Source: Phycisphaerales bacterium UBA854 (GTDB taxonomy: Bacteria; Planctomycetota; Phycisphaerae; Phycisphaerales; SM1A02). Taken from it: a stretch of 64,000 nt of DNA. Of the stretch, positions 1 to 7,723 are shown in pieces; the first letter of the stretch is position 1; every line of letters starts with the position of its first letter. A program made the translations under genes and the position numbers. Location of the stretch: the NCBI GenBank assembly GCA_002295885.1, contig DBGM01000037.1:45468-109467 (forward strand). The letters run 5' to 3'. The notes under the pieces were generated by a model. The model had not been told where the DNA came from, did no database searches, and saw nothing but the letters and a program-made list of their open reading frames with translations.

Positions 1-255
1 GTCTTCCGTCTGATGAACGACGCGATGGAGATCGACGAACTCCAGATGAAGCAGTCCCTGAAGGAACTGGCGGAGGACGATCCGGAACTGGCCGAGGAGA
101 TCCGTGCCGAGATGATGGAGGAGCGTGGCGCCCTGACGGGGCTCTACGCCGAGATGGCCGAGCGACTCGGTGGCTACAGCATGGCCATGTGGTCGACGGA
201 CGAGGGCATGCGGATGAAGTTCTCGCTGCTCGAGGTGGTGTCGGACCAGGAGTGA
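1..255 (+). CDS. C-terminal part of an unknown protein, cut by the window edge
   Basis: The frame is open from base 1 and ends at TGA 253-255, so this is the last 84 residues or so of a longer gene or, if ATG 13 is the start, a complete 80-residue protein. It is rich in Glu, Met and Leu and is probably helical. I recognise no domain, and there is no visible ribosome site before ATG 13, which favours a truncated gene. It converges on the MlaE-family gene with only 10 bp between the two stop codons. Confidence 0.5.
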   Translation, partial: VFRLMNDAMEIDELQMKQSLKELAEDDPELAEEIRAEMMEERGALTGLYAEMAERLGGYSMAMWSTDEGMRMKFSLLEVVSDQE

Positions 256-265
256 GCCGTCCGGC

Positions 266-1105
266 TCAGGTCCAGCCAAGCTTGAGGAAGAGGACGCCGA
301 AGATCATGTCCGCGACGATGATCAGAACCACCGTCTGCACGACGGTGTCCGTGGTCGCCTTGCCCACGCCCGCGGCGCCTCCGGTCACCTTGAGCCCGTT
401 GTAGCAGGCGATCGCGCTGAGCAGGGTGCCGAACGTCGCGGCCTTCAGGAGTCCGGTGAGGAAGTCGGACATTCGCAGCTGTTCGATGGTGTTGCTGATG
501 TACACCTCCTGCGGCACGTCGAGGAAGTTCACGGTGATGACGCCGGAGGCGAAGACCGCCATGACGTCCCCGAGGATCGTGAGCAGGAACAGGCTGATGA
601 TGGTCGCGATGACCCGGGGGACGACCAGGAACCGCACGGGGTTCAGTGCGTGCGTCTCCAGGGCCTCGATCTCCTCCCCGACGACCATGGTGCCGATTTC
701 GGCCGCGATCGCAGCTCCGGCGAATCCCGTCAGCACGATGGCGGCGATCAGCGGCCCCATTTCCCGGAAGACGCCGACCGCGACGATGTTGGCGATCATG
801 TTCTGCTGGCCCAGTTCGGCCAGGGGGGGCTGCATGGAGATGGCGAGGATGAGTCCGATGCATCCCGAGACGAGCAGGATGATGCCGATGGACTTGACCC
901 CGACCCGGACCAGCTGGCTCACGATGGCGGACCGTCCGATCCGCACCTCGGGACGGGTCATCCCACGCGCGATCCACGTGAACACCTCGGCCAGCAGCAG
1001 CCACAGGCCACCGAACAGCGCGAAGACGCCGTTCCACACGCCTCCCCAGCGATCAAGCATCCGGAGGAACATGGGTGGTCGGGATTCACGGGCGGCGTCG
1101 GACAT
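266..1105 (-). CDS. mlaE: MlaE/YrbE-family ABC transporter permease
   Basis: This 279-residue integral membrane protein has the MlaE fold: an amphipathic N-terminal stretch, then about five hydrophobic segments. It contains the family motifs FREMGPLIAAI and AAEIGTMVVGEEIEAL. MlaE is the inner-membrane permease of phospholipid/sterol ABC transporters and normally works with an MlaF ATPase and an MlaD (MCE) substrate-binding protein. Neither partner is in this window. Upstream on the same strand are a STAS protein 10 bp away and an RsbW-like kinase. In Mla systems a STAS protein (MlaB) binds the ATPase, so the neighbour may serve that role. Family assignment is sure; the substrate is unknown. 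Confidence 0.93.
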   Translation of the reverse strand: MSDAARESRPPMFLRMLDRWGGVWNGVFALFGGLWLLLAEVFTWIARGMTRPEVRIGRSAIVSQLVRVGVKSIGIILLVSGCIGLILAISMQPPLAELGQQNMIANIVAVGVFREMGPLIAAIVLTGFAGAAIAAEIGTMVVGEEIEALETHALNPVRFLVVPRVIATIISLFLLTILGDVMAVFASGVITVNFLDVPQEVYISNTIEQLRMSDFLTGLLKAATFGTLLSAIACYNGLKVTGGAAGVGKATTDTVVQTVVLIIVADMIFGVLFLKLGWT

Positions 1106-1115
1106 CGGTGGGGGC

Positions 1116-1445
1116 TCAGCGGCTCATCGCCTCGTCGAGGGTCGGCACGATGTCGAAGACGCTGTCGAGCCGTGCGATCTGGAATACCGAAAGGACCCGT
1201 TCGTGCAGTTCGCAGAGCAGGAGGGTCGTGCCGCCGCGGCGGGCCATCTGCAGGCACTCGACCAGGGTCGCGACGCCCGAGGAGTCCATGTACTGGACGC
1301 TGGACAGATCGATGACGATCTTGTCGCCGTCCGAATCGTGGGCGGCCTGGAGCGAGGTCCGGAGAATCGAGGAGGTGGCGAGGTCGATGTCCCCGTCCGG
1401 TCGGACGATCGTGGCTCCATCCCGCTGTTCGGTGTTCACTTGCAT
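1116..1445 (-). CDS. STAS-domain protein (anti-sigma-factor antagonist or MlaB-like)
   Basis: A 109-residue single STAS domain. It shows the phosphorylation loop MDSSGVATL, where the first or second Ser corresponds to the serine phosphorylated in SpoIIAA/RsbV, and the conserved strand DKIVIDLSSVQ before it. Its start overlaps the 3' end of an RsbW-like kinase gene by 10 bp, which suggests a partner-switching pair. The next gene downstream encodes an MlaE permease, and MlaB of Mla transporters is also a STAS protein. A regulatory antagonist is favoured because the phosphorylatable Ser and a cognate kinase are both present. Confidence 0.88.
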   Translation of the reverse strand: MQVNTEQRDGATIVRPDGDIDLATSSILRTSLQAAHDSDGDKIVIDLSSVQYMDSSGVATLVECLQMARRGGTTLLLCELHERVLSVFQIARLDSVFDIVPTLDEAMSR

Positions 1446-1954
1446 GGTTCTGCTTCCCCTGCGTCGACCGGCGTACCGGTGCTGGGCAGTGTCTTGTGCA
1501 TTCGTAGTCGCATGCCGCCGCCTTCGCGGTGCTCGTAGATGACGTCGTCCATGATCTCGTTGATCAGGTGCACGCCCAGTCCCCCCGGCCTCACGTCATC
1601 GAGTTCCCGGGATCGTATGGTATCGAGATCGACCTGTCGGGCGTCGTCCTCGATCACGAACTCCAGGCGGTCCGGCTGGTCCAGTTCGTGGATGGACAGC
1701 CGGATGCGGCCGTCCGGTCGTGAATCGTATCCGTGGCGGATGACGTTGCAGAGGGCCTCGTCGATGGCCAGGCAGATCTGGCTGGCGGCTCCGGGGTCGT
1801 AGCCCAGCCGTCCGCACAGGGTGTCGAGCATGCTTCGTATCGCGGCCAGGTACCCAGGCCGGCTGTAGAACTCGAGGTGGAGTTCGGGAACGCGATCGTG
1901 GTGACTGTCCATCACGCCCGCATGGTACCGGGCGGGGCGGAGGCGTGGGGTCAT
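1436..1954 (-). CDS. RsbW/SpoIIAB-like serine kinase, anti-sigma regulatory factor
   Basis: A 172-residue GHKL (HATPase_c) kinase of the RsbW family. The N box reads AIDEALCNVIRHGYD with the Glu and Asn that bind Mg-ATP; a G1-like EDDAR stretch and the G2 motif GGLGVHLI follow. Such kinases bind a sigma factor or other target and are released when they bind, and are countered by, a STAS antagonist, which is the next gene. ATG at 1954 overlaps the guaA stop as ATGA, so I take it as start. An internal ATG at 1912 gives a 158-residue version and cannot be excluded. No dedicated sigma partner lies nearby. Confidence 0.85.
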   Translation of the reverse strand: MTPRLRPARYHAGVMDSHHDRVPELHLEFYSRPGYLAAIRSMLDTLCGRLGYDPGAASQICLAIDEALCNVIRHGYDSRPDGRIRLSIHELDQPDRLEFVIEDDARQVDLDTIRSRELDDVRPGGLGVHLINEIMDDVIYEHREGGGMRLRMHKTLPSTGTPVDAGEAEPCK

Positions 1955-3540
1955 TCCCACTCGATGGTGGCCGGAGGCTTGGAGGAGATGTCGTACACCA
2001 CCCGGTTGACGCCGGGGACCTCGTTGATGATCCGATTGCTGACGATCGCCAGCACGTCGTAGGGGATCCGGGCCCAGTCGGCGGTCATGAAGTCGGACGT
2101 CTCGACCGCCCGCACGGCCACCACGGATTCGTACGTACGGCCGTCGCCCATGACGCCCACGCTCTGGACGGGCAGCAGGACGGTGAAGACCTGATCCGTG
2201 CTGCGATACAGATTGTGGGACACGATCTCCTCGAGGAGGATCTCGTCGCATTCCCGCAGCAGGTCGAGCTTGTCCCGTTCCACGGCTCCGAGGCAGCGGA
2301 CGGCCAGTCCGGGGCCCGGGAAGGGATGTCGCCAGACGATGTGGGGGGGGAGTCCGAGCACTTCTCCCAGGGCACGGACTTCGTCCTTGAAGAGATCGCG
2401 CAGTGGTTCGACGAGTTCGAACTCGAGATCGTCCGGCAGCCCGCCCACGTTGTGGTGCAGTTTGATGTTGGCGGCCTGTCCGGCGTAGCCGTGTCCGGAT
2501 TCGATCACGTCGGGGTACAGGGTTCCCTGGGCGAGGAACTTGAAGTCGCCGCCGCCTTCGCCGGCGACCTCCGCAGCCGCGGTGCGGAACACCTCGATGA
2601 ACCGGTGCCCGATCCGCCGTCGCTTCTCCTGTGGATCGTCGATGCCATCGAGGTCGGCGAGAAATTCCGCCGAGGCGTCCACGACCCGCAGGTCGATGTC
2701 GAAGTGGTCACGGAAGGTCGTCTCGACGAGTTCCCGCTCGTTCTTCCGGAGCAGGCCGTTGTCCACGAAGATGCAGGTGAGCTGTTCGCCGACCGCCTTG
2801 GCCAGCAGCGCCGCGACCACCGACGAGTCGACTCCCCCGGACAGGCCGCAGATGACGCGGCCGTCGCCGATCTGTCCCCGGACGCGGTCGCATTCGGATT
2901 CGAGGAAGTCGGCCATCCGCCACGTTCCGCGGCACTTGCAGATCTCGTACAGGAAGTTGCGCAGGACATCCACGCCGTGCGGGGTGTGCGTGACCTCCGG
3001 ATGGAACTGCAGGCCGTAGAAGGGCATGGTGCGGTGCCGCACCGCCGCGTGCGGACAGGTGTCCGTCGAGGCCAGGCAGTCGAAGTCCGTGGCCAGATCC
3101 GAGACCTGGTCGCCGTGACTCATCCATACGTTCGTGGTGCTGGGGATGCTGGCCAGCAGGTCGCTGTGGTCCGTGACCGTCAGTCGGCTCCGGCCGTACT
3201 CCCTGGCCTCGGCGGCGTCCACGGGACAGCCCAGCAGGTGGCAGCCCAGCTGCATGCCGTAGCAGATGCCCAGGACAGGGATTCCGAGTTCGAACAGTCT
3301 CGGATCGCAGCGGGGGGAACCGTCCTCGTGGATGCTGGCTGGACCGCCCGAGAGGATGATGCCTTTGGGCGTGTGGGCGGCGAGTTCCTCCAGCGGCGTA
3401 TCGGGCGCCATCAGGAGGCTGAATGCACCCGCCTCACGCACCCGCCGGGCGATCAGCTGGGCGTACTGACTGCCGAAGTCGAGGATGAGGATCGTCTCGG
3501 TGTCCGCCGAAGTGCGACCGGTACCGGCGTCGGGTGGCAT
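1951..3540 (-). CDS. guaA: GMP synthase (glutamine-hydrolysing)
   Basis: Converts XMP plus glutamine and ATP to GMP in de novo purine synthesis. The 529-residue protein has the usual order: class I glutamine amidotransferase domain with nucleophile Cys93 (GICYGMQ) and His180/Glu182 (FHPEV), then the ATP-pyrophosphatase loop SGGVDSS (234-240), then the dimerisation domain with HPFPGPGLAVR. The start at 3540 is chosen because AGGAG sits 6 bases upstream; a longer frame to 3612 would run into the PIN gene and has an unlikely N-terminus. Its stop overlaps the downstream kinase start, so the two may be translationally coupled. Confidence 0.97.
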   Translation of the reverse strand: MPPDAGTGRTSADTETILILDFGSQYAQLIARRVREAGAFSLLMAPDTPLEELAAHTPKGIILSGGPASIHEDGSPRCDPRLFELGIPVLGICYGMQLGCHLLGCPVDAAEAREYGRSRLTVTDHSDLLASIPSTTNVWMSHGDQVSDLATDFDCLASTDTCPHAAVRHRTMPFYGLQFHPEVTHTPHGVDVLRNFLYEICKCRGTWRMADFLESECDRVRGQIGDGRVICGLSGGVDSSVVAALLAKAVGEQLTCIFVDNGLLRKNERELVETTFRDHFDIDLRVVDASAEFLADLDGIDDPQEKRRRIGHRFIEVFRTAAAEVAGEGGGDFKFLAQGTLYPDVIESGHGYAGQAANIKLHHNVGGLPDDLEFELVEPLRDLFKDEVRALGEVLGLPPHIVWRHPFPGPGLAVRCLGAVERDKLDLLRECDEILLEEIVSHNLYRSTDQVFTVLLPVQSVGVMGDGRTYESVVAVRAVETSDFMTADWARIPYDVLAIVSNRIINEVPGVNRVVYDISSKPPATIEWE

Positions 3541-3586
3541 GCGCTGCTCCTGTGGAAAGGGAGAAGTATACCGGGTTTGCCGGGCC

Positions 3587-4723
3587 TCACTGCGTCCCGT
3601 CGGTTCCGGCAATCCTCGCGAACACCATGCGGCCGGCGCTCGTCTGCAGGGTGTTGGTCACCACCGCCTCGACGACCCGTCCGATGGCATCGCCGCCCCC
3701 CTCGATCACCACCATGGTTCCATCGGGCAGGTAGGCGATCCCCTGGTCCGGCTCTTCGCCGGCCCGGATGATCTCCAGCGAAAGCTGTTGGCCCGGAGTC
3801 GCCGACTCCTGCATCACGATGGACAGATCGTGGAGGTTCAGCGTGCTGATGCGTCGGATCTCGGCGACCCGCAGTAGGTTCGAGTCGGTGGTCACGAGCC
3901 GGAGCTGGTTCTTCTCGGCATGGTCCATCAGGGCCTGATCGACCATGCCCTCCTTGGCATCCAGTTCCTCGATGTCGAGCCGGATCTCGGGCATCTGCTG
4001 CAGTGAACGCAGATTGGACATGCCCCGTCGGCCGCGTTCCCGCTTGAGCCGGTCACTCGAGTCTGAGAGTCGATGCAGTTCGTCGATGACGCAGCGGGGA
4101 ACCATGGCGGGCGCATCGAGAAAGCCGCTCTGACAAAATGCGTTGTAGCGTCCGTCGATGAGCACCGAGGTGTCCAGCAGCATGGGACGGATGCCGCGGA
4201 TCTGCTTCGAGAACTCCACGTAGGGGATGACGAGACGAATGTCGTCGCGAGTGGAAAGCACGAGCGAGACCGCCAGGTAGCACAGGGTGATGCCGGTCGC
4301 CAGCTTGAGCAGCGTCAGATACTTCAGGGCCATGCTGGTTTCGGGGAGATCCCAGGCGTCGGCGATGAGATCGATCAGGGCCGAGATCGCCAGCGCCGCC
4401 AGCAGACCGGCCAGAACGGCCAGATACATGGCCACGACCACCGACAGCTGCTTGCGTGGGGTCTTCAGGTCCAGGAGCACGATCAGCGTGGCAATAGCAA
4501 TTGTGGCCAGGAACGGCGCCAGCGAGTCCAGCAGCGGCATTTCCATGGACTTGGGGTTGGTGATGCTGGCGAAGGGAAGGATGGAGGCCGTGATCATCAG
4601 GACCAGGTACAGCAGCCGGACCGTGAAGAGCACCAGCGGTTTGTCCGGGGTGACGTCGTCCGGGACGGCGAGGGGTGTGTCCAGATCGCTCGGCGGGGTG
4701 GATTTCGGTGCCTCTTGGCTCAT
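3587..4723 (-). CDS. Membrane-anchored PIN/TRAM-domain protein (YacL-like)
   Basis: A 378-residue protein with four N-terminal membrane helices (about residues 29-48, 60-82, 91-118 and 134-157), a PIN nuclease-like domain starting with MLLDTSVLIDGR and continuing through VTTDSN, and a C-terminal TRAM-type beta-barrel (from about residue 310). This architecture matches Bacillus YacL and relatives. The PIN acidic residues are present, so RNA cleavage is possible, but the physiological role of the family is not established. It sits divergently to the SRP RNA and upstream of guaA on the same strand (46 bp gap). Confidence 0.88.
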   Translation of the reverse strand: MSQEAPKSTPPSDLDTPLAVPDDVTPDKPLVLFTVRLLYLVLMITASILPFASITNPKSMEMPLLDSLAPFLATIAIATLIVLLDLKTPRKQLSVVVAMYLAVLAGLLAALAISALIDLIADAWDLPETSMALKYLTLLKLATGITLCYLAVSLVLSTRDDIRLVIPYVEFSKQIRGIRPMLLDTSVLIDGRYNAFCQSGFLDAPAMVPRCVIDELHRLSDSSDRLKRERGRRGMSNLRSLQQMPEIRLDIEELDAKEGMVDQALMDHAEKNQLRLVTTDSNLLRVAEIRRISTLNLHDLSIVMQESATPGQQLSLEIIRAGEEPDQGIAYLPDGTMVVIEGGGDAIGRVVEAVVTNTLQTSAGRMVFARIAGTDGTQ

Positions 4724-4752
4724 TCTTGAAGTGTACCAGAGGGCATCTGGCG

Positions 4753-4760
4753 GCTACCAT
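4753..4760 (+). promoter_or_regulatory. Candidate -10 element GCTACCAT before the SRP RNA
   Basis: GCTACCAT lies 10-15 bases before the predicted 5' end of the SRP RNA. No good -35 box is found 16-18 bases upstream. The same GCTA-type octamer precedes several other genes in this window, which is the main support. Confidence 0.4.
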
Positions 4761-4771
4761 GGACGGTCGTG

Positions 4772-4895
4772 ACGGATCGGAAGGGCGGTCGGGTCCCATG
4801 GACGCTCGGCTCGTGAACCTGGTCAGGGCTTGACCGCAGCAGCCATAAGCGACGTCGGTCGAGCCGTGGATCGCCTGGCCGCCCTTCCCATCCCT
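4772..4895 (+). ncRNA. ffs: Signal recognition particle RNA, small bacterial (4.5S) type
   Basis: The SRP core is recognisable at 4816-4850: the symmetric and asymmetric loop strands read ACCTGGTCAGG and CAGCAGCCATAAGC. The flanks form the long closing stem: 4779-4788 pairs perfectly with 4879-4888 and is extended by GGAT/ATCC (4774-4777 with 4890-4893). The RNA binds Ffh and targets membrane proteins for co-translational insertion. Where most bacterial SRP RNAs carry a GGAA tetraloop closed by C-G, this one reads TGAC flanked by T and C. Its place just before dnaX, ybaB and recR is the gene order seen in many bacteria. Exact ends are approximate. Confidence 0.9.
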
Positions 4896-4909
4896 CACCG
4901 ATCTCGCCG

Positions 4910-4926
4910 GGCACCGGGGTGGTGCC
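4910..4926 (+). other. Hairpin between SRP RNA and dnaX
   Basis: GGCACC (4910-4915) and GGTGCC (4921-4926) form a 6-bp stem with a five-base loop. It follows the SRP RNA by 15 bases and has no T-run, so it could be a processing or weak termination signal or a leader hairpin of dnaX. Confidence 0.35.
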
Positions 4927-4965
4927 TCAGACCGGAGCAGCAAGCTCCAGCAAGGAAGCAGGCCC

Positions 4966-6636
4966 GTGGGCTACACCGTACTGGCACGTCGCTACCGTTC
5001 CCGAGACTTCGAGGAAGTCGTCGGGCAGGAGCCGATCGCCAGAACCCTGACCAACGCCGTCGCATCGGGGCGCATCGCCCACGCGTATCTCTTCTGCGGT
5101 ACGCGAGGCGTGGGCAAGACGACGATGGCGCGCCTGCTCGCCCGGGAGCTCAACGTCACCGACGAACTGGTCGAGGGCGAAGCCATCTCCGATGCCATCA
5201 TGCGGGGCGAGGATCTCGACGTCATCGAGATCGACGGCGCCTCCAATCGCGGTGTCCAGGAGGCGAGGGATCTGATCGCTTCTGCCGGATTGAAGCCCTC
5301 CCGCTGCCCGTACCGGATCTACATCATCGACGAAGTCCACATGCTCACCCGTGATGCATTCAACGCCCTGTTGAAGACCATGGAGGAACCTCCGGAGCAT
5401 GTGAAGTTCATCCTCTGCACCACCGAGCCCAACGACGTGCTGCAGACCATCCAGAGCCGATGCCAGCGATTCGACTTCCGGGCCATTCCGGATCATCTCA
5501 TCACCGAGCATCTGCAGCGGATTCTCGCCGAGGAGGGGGTCGCCGCCGACGAGGATGCTCTGGCCCGGGTCAGTCGACTCGGTGCCGGCTCGATGCGCGA
5601 TGCCCTCAGCATTCTCGACCGACTGCTCGCGGCGGATCCGGACCGGATCACCAAGGAGCTGATCGAGGAGATGCTCGGTCTGCCCGCCCAGTCCAGAATC
5701 GAATCGATGCTGGATGCGGCGCTGGCCGGCGACGCCGGGACGGCCCTCGCCATCGGGCAGGATCTCCTGCAGCAGGGGATCACCATCGAACAGGCGCTGG
5801 ACAGCCTCACCGAGTCCCTGCGCACGATGCTGATCGGCATCACCTGCGGGGTCGACTCGGACATGCTGCCTCTGAACGACGAGGCCCGCTCCGCACTCCG
5901 TACCCGACTGGAGGGGGTCGATGCCGCCGGGGTGCTGCACATGATCGCACGCTGCGAAGCCACGGCCCGGCACGCCCGGTTCACGGCCTCCTCGCGGGCG
6001 TTGTTCGATGCACTGCTCGTTCGGTTGAGCACGTCCGAGCATCTGGCGAGCATCCCCGCGCTGCTCCGGGGAGACACCGCGGCCCCGTCAAAAAAAAAAG
6101 GTAGGCGGACCGGGGTAGAGTCCTCTCCGCAGTCGACCCGCTCCGCGGTGGAAGCGCCACAGCCGACGCGTACGGCCCCGCCCCGGGCGGGCTCGAAGCC
6201 ATCTCCTCCGCAGCGGTCTCCGAAGCCGCCCGCACCAAAGCAGGAAAAGGCGGCACCCGAGGTGCAGCCCGTGACCGCCGAAGGGATCTGGACGCAGGTG
6301 CTGCGCGACGCCACCTCGTCCAGTGCATTGGCCACGGTGGACGGGCTACGGGCCGTGGCGTACCGCGACGGGGTGCTCAAACTCGATCGCGAGGATTCCG
6401 GCCGCGGTGCGATATCGCCCACCCGCCGGGATGCTCTGGGTCGGCTGGTCGAACGCGTCCTTGGTCGATCGGTGCAGATCGAGGTCGGGGGCAAGCAGGA
6501 GACGGGGGGAGACCGCAAGACGGTCGAACCGATGGAGAATCAGCCCGACGTGCGTGCGGTGCTGAGGGAATTCGATGCCGTGGTCGTGGAGGTCGAGGAT
6601 CCGAATCCCACCTCTTCCAGCAAGGAGAATCAATGA
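4966..6636 (+). CDS. dnaX: DNA polymerase III subunits tau/gamma (clamp loader)
   Basis: The AAA+ clamp-loader ATPase that loads the sliding clamp; tau (full length, 556 residues) also tethers polymerase and helicase. Visible motifs are Walker A GTRGVGKTT (about 44-52), Walker B IIDEVHML, the arginine-finger SRC motif and sensor II SMRDALSILD. A Pro/Lys-rich linker at about 375-425 is followed by a C-terminal tau domain. The GTG start has AAGGAAG 8 bases upstream. The usual zinc module after the first helix has no cysteine. Ten consecutive A (6090-6099) precede an immediate -1 frame stop, giving a predicted 379-residue gamma form. ybaB overlaps the stop as ATGA. Confidence 0.97.
   Translation: MGYTVLARRYRSRDFEEVVGQEPIARTLTNAVASGRIAHAYLFCGTRGVGKTTMARLLARELNVTDELVEGEAISDAIMRGEDLDVIEIDGASNRGVQEARDLIASAGLKPSRCPYRIYIIDEVHMLTRDAFNALLKTMEEPPEHVKFILCTTEPNDVLQTIQSRCQRFDFRAIPDHLITEHLQRILAEEGVAADEDALARVSRLGAGSMRDALSILDRLLAADPDRITKELIEEMLGLPAQSRIESMLDAALAGDAGTALAIGQDLLQQGITIEQALDSLTESLRTMLIGITCGVDSDMLPLNDEARSALRTRLEGVDAAGVLHMIARCEATARHARFTASSRALFDALLVRLSTSEHLASIPALLRGDTAAPSKKKGRRTGVESSPQSTRSAVEAPQPTRTAPPRAGSKPSPPQRSPKPPAPKQEKAAPEVQPVTAEGIWTQVLRDATSSSALATVDGLRAVAYRDGVLKLDREDSGRGAISPTRRDALGRLVERVLGRSVQIEVGGKQETGGDRKTVEPMENQPDVRAVLREFDAVVVEVEDPNPTSSSKENQ
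6090..6104 (+). promoter_or_regulatory. Probable programmed slippage/frameshift site in dnaX
   Basis: Ten A residues (6090-6099) are followed in the -1 frame by AGG TAG, so slippage ends translation after Ser-Lys-Lys-Lys-Arg at 379 residues. Frame 0 continues for 178 more codons. GCGGA (6105-6109) can pair with TCCGC (6126-6130) to form a stem just downstream. Thermus (transcript slippage on an A-run) and E. coli (ribosomal -1 shift at A AAA AAG) make gamma this way; which mechanism acts here cannot be told from sequence. Confidence 0.78.
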
Positions 6637-6983
6637 TGTTCGATGGACTGAAGGGCATGGCTTCGCTGGCCGGCATGATGAAGGACCTGCCGAAGATGCA
6701 GGCACGCATGGCCGAGGTGAAGGAGCATCTGGGGGACATGAAGCTCGAGTCCGAAGTCGGGGACGGTGTGGTCCGGGTCGTGGTCAACGGCGCGATGCAG
6801 CTCGAATCCATCGTCATCGACGAGCAGCGGATCTCGACGCTCGAGCCGGGGCAGCTTCAGGATCTGGTCCGGGTCGCGATCAACGACGGGCTCGATCGCG
6901 CGCGGGAGGCGGTCCAGGAGAAGCTGTCCTCCGTGGCCGGGGACATGGGGCTTCCGCTGCCCCCCGGTGGACTGGGGCTCTAG
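6633..6983 (+). CDS. ybaB: YbaB/EbfC-family nucleoid-associated protein
   Basis: A 116-residue protein of the small dimeric DNA-binding YbaB/EbfC family, recognised by the N-terminal helix rich in Met, Leu and Lys and the strand region VRVVVNGAMQLESIVID. It binds DNA and helps organise the nucleoid; its exact role is still debated. It starts at the ATGA overlapping the dnaX stop, with AAGGAGA 5-8 bases upstream; a second ATG three bases on is equivalent. The dnaX-ybaB-recR order is conserved across many phyla. Confidence 0.94.
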   Translation: MMFDGLKGMASLAGMMKDLPKMQARMAEVKEHLGDMKLESEVGDGVVRVVVNGAMQLESIVIDEQRISTLEPGQLQDLVRVAINDGLDRAREAVQEKLSSVAGDMGLPLPPGGLGL

Positions 6984-6997
6984 GGATTGGACTCGGC

Positions 6998-7645
6998 ATG
7001 ACCACGGGACGCAGCGGGTATCCAGAACCGGTCGAGCGGTTGATCGAATCCTTCGAGCGACTGCCCGGCATCGGACGTCGCACCGCGACGCGGCTGGCCT
7101 TCCACGTACTGAAGGGGTCGCGCGAGGAGGCTCGGACCTTCAGCCGGGCCATTGAGGACACGAAGGAACGGGTCGCCTGCTGCTCGATCTGCTACCAGTT
7201 GACGGAAACCGATCCGTGCGAGATCTGCACCGATGCCCGACGCGACGCATCGACGATCCTGGTGGTCGAACAGCCTCGGGATCTCATGAGCATCGAGTCG
7301 ACGGGAATCTACACCGGCGTGTACCACGTGCTCACGGGTCGGATCGACCCGCTGGCGGGCGTCGAGCCCACCGACCTGACGGTGGGGGCGTTGTTCGACC
7401 GCATCGAGGACCCGGCCCGGAACAGCCGGGGGGTCGAGGTCCGCGAGGTCATTCTCGGTCTCAATCCCACCCTGGAAGGCGACAGCACCTCGCTCTACCT
7501 GGCCGAAGAACTGGCTCGTCGGGGCATTCGCACCTCGCGCCTCGCCCGCGGGCTGCCCAGCGGGACCCAGTTGGAATACGCGAGCGCAGCCGTGCTGGCC
7601 GATGCCATCGAAGGTCGCCAGTCGCTCGGTGAAAGCACGTCATGA
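6998..7645 (+). CDS. recR: Recombination mediator protein RecR
   Basis: Works with RecO (and RecF) to load RecA on gapped DNA. The 215-residue protein has the N-terminal helix-hairpin-helix (LPGIGRRTATRLA), a four-cysteine zinc finger (Cys62, Cys65, Cys74, Cys77) and a Toprim domain beginning ILVVEQPRDL, with the Walker-like segment EYASAAVLADAI at the end. It starts 14 bases after the ybaB stop, with TAGGGA as a modest ribosome site. Length is normal for the family (about 200). Confidence 0.96.
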   Translation: MTTGRSGYPEPVERLIESFERLPGIGRRTATRLAFHVLKGSREEARTFSRAIEDTKERVACCSICYQLTETDPCEICTDARRDASTILVVEQPRDLMSIESTGIYTGVYHVLTGRIDPLAGVEPTDLTVGALFDRIEDPARNSRGVEVREVILGLNPTLEGDSTSLYLAEELARRGIRTSRLARGLPSGTQLEYASAAVLADAIEGRQSLGESTS

Positions 7646-7669
7646 TTGTCCGATTCTCCGTGTGGTGGT

Positions 7670-7689
7670 CGATTCTGCACGTAGAATCG
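7670..7689. promoter_or_regulatory. Inverted repeat before rpoN, overlapping a TAGAAT -10-like box
   Basis: CGATTCT (7670-7676) and AGAATCG (7683-7689) form a perfect 7-bp inverted repeat with a six-base centre, between recR and rpoN. TAGAAT (7682-7687) in the right arm resembles the -10 boxes of other genes here and lies 36 bases before the rpoN ATG. This fits an operator over the rpoN promoter. A terminator is less likely because no T-run follows. Confidence 0.4.
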
Positions 7690-7723
7690 GGATGTCGCCC
7701 CCAGCCGTCCTCGGGACATCCGC

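Noticed and set aside
1945..3771. A 608-codon open frame on the plus strand
   Set aside because: It is the antisense of guaA, which has all catalytic motifs and a proper start.
6090..6099. The A-run in dnaX as a sequencing error splitting the gene
   Set aside because: Ten A keeps the frame open through a plausible tau C-terminal domain, and the -1 stop falls exactly where gamma should end.
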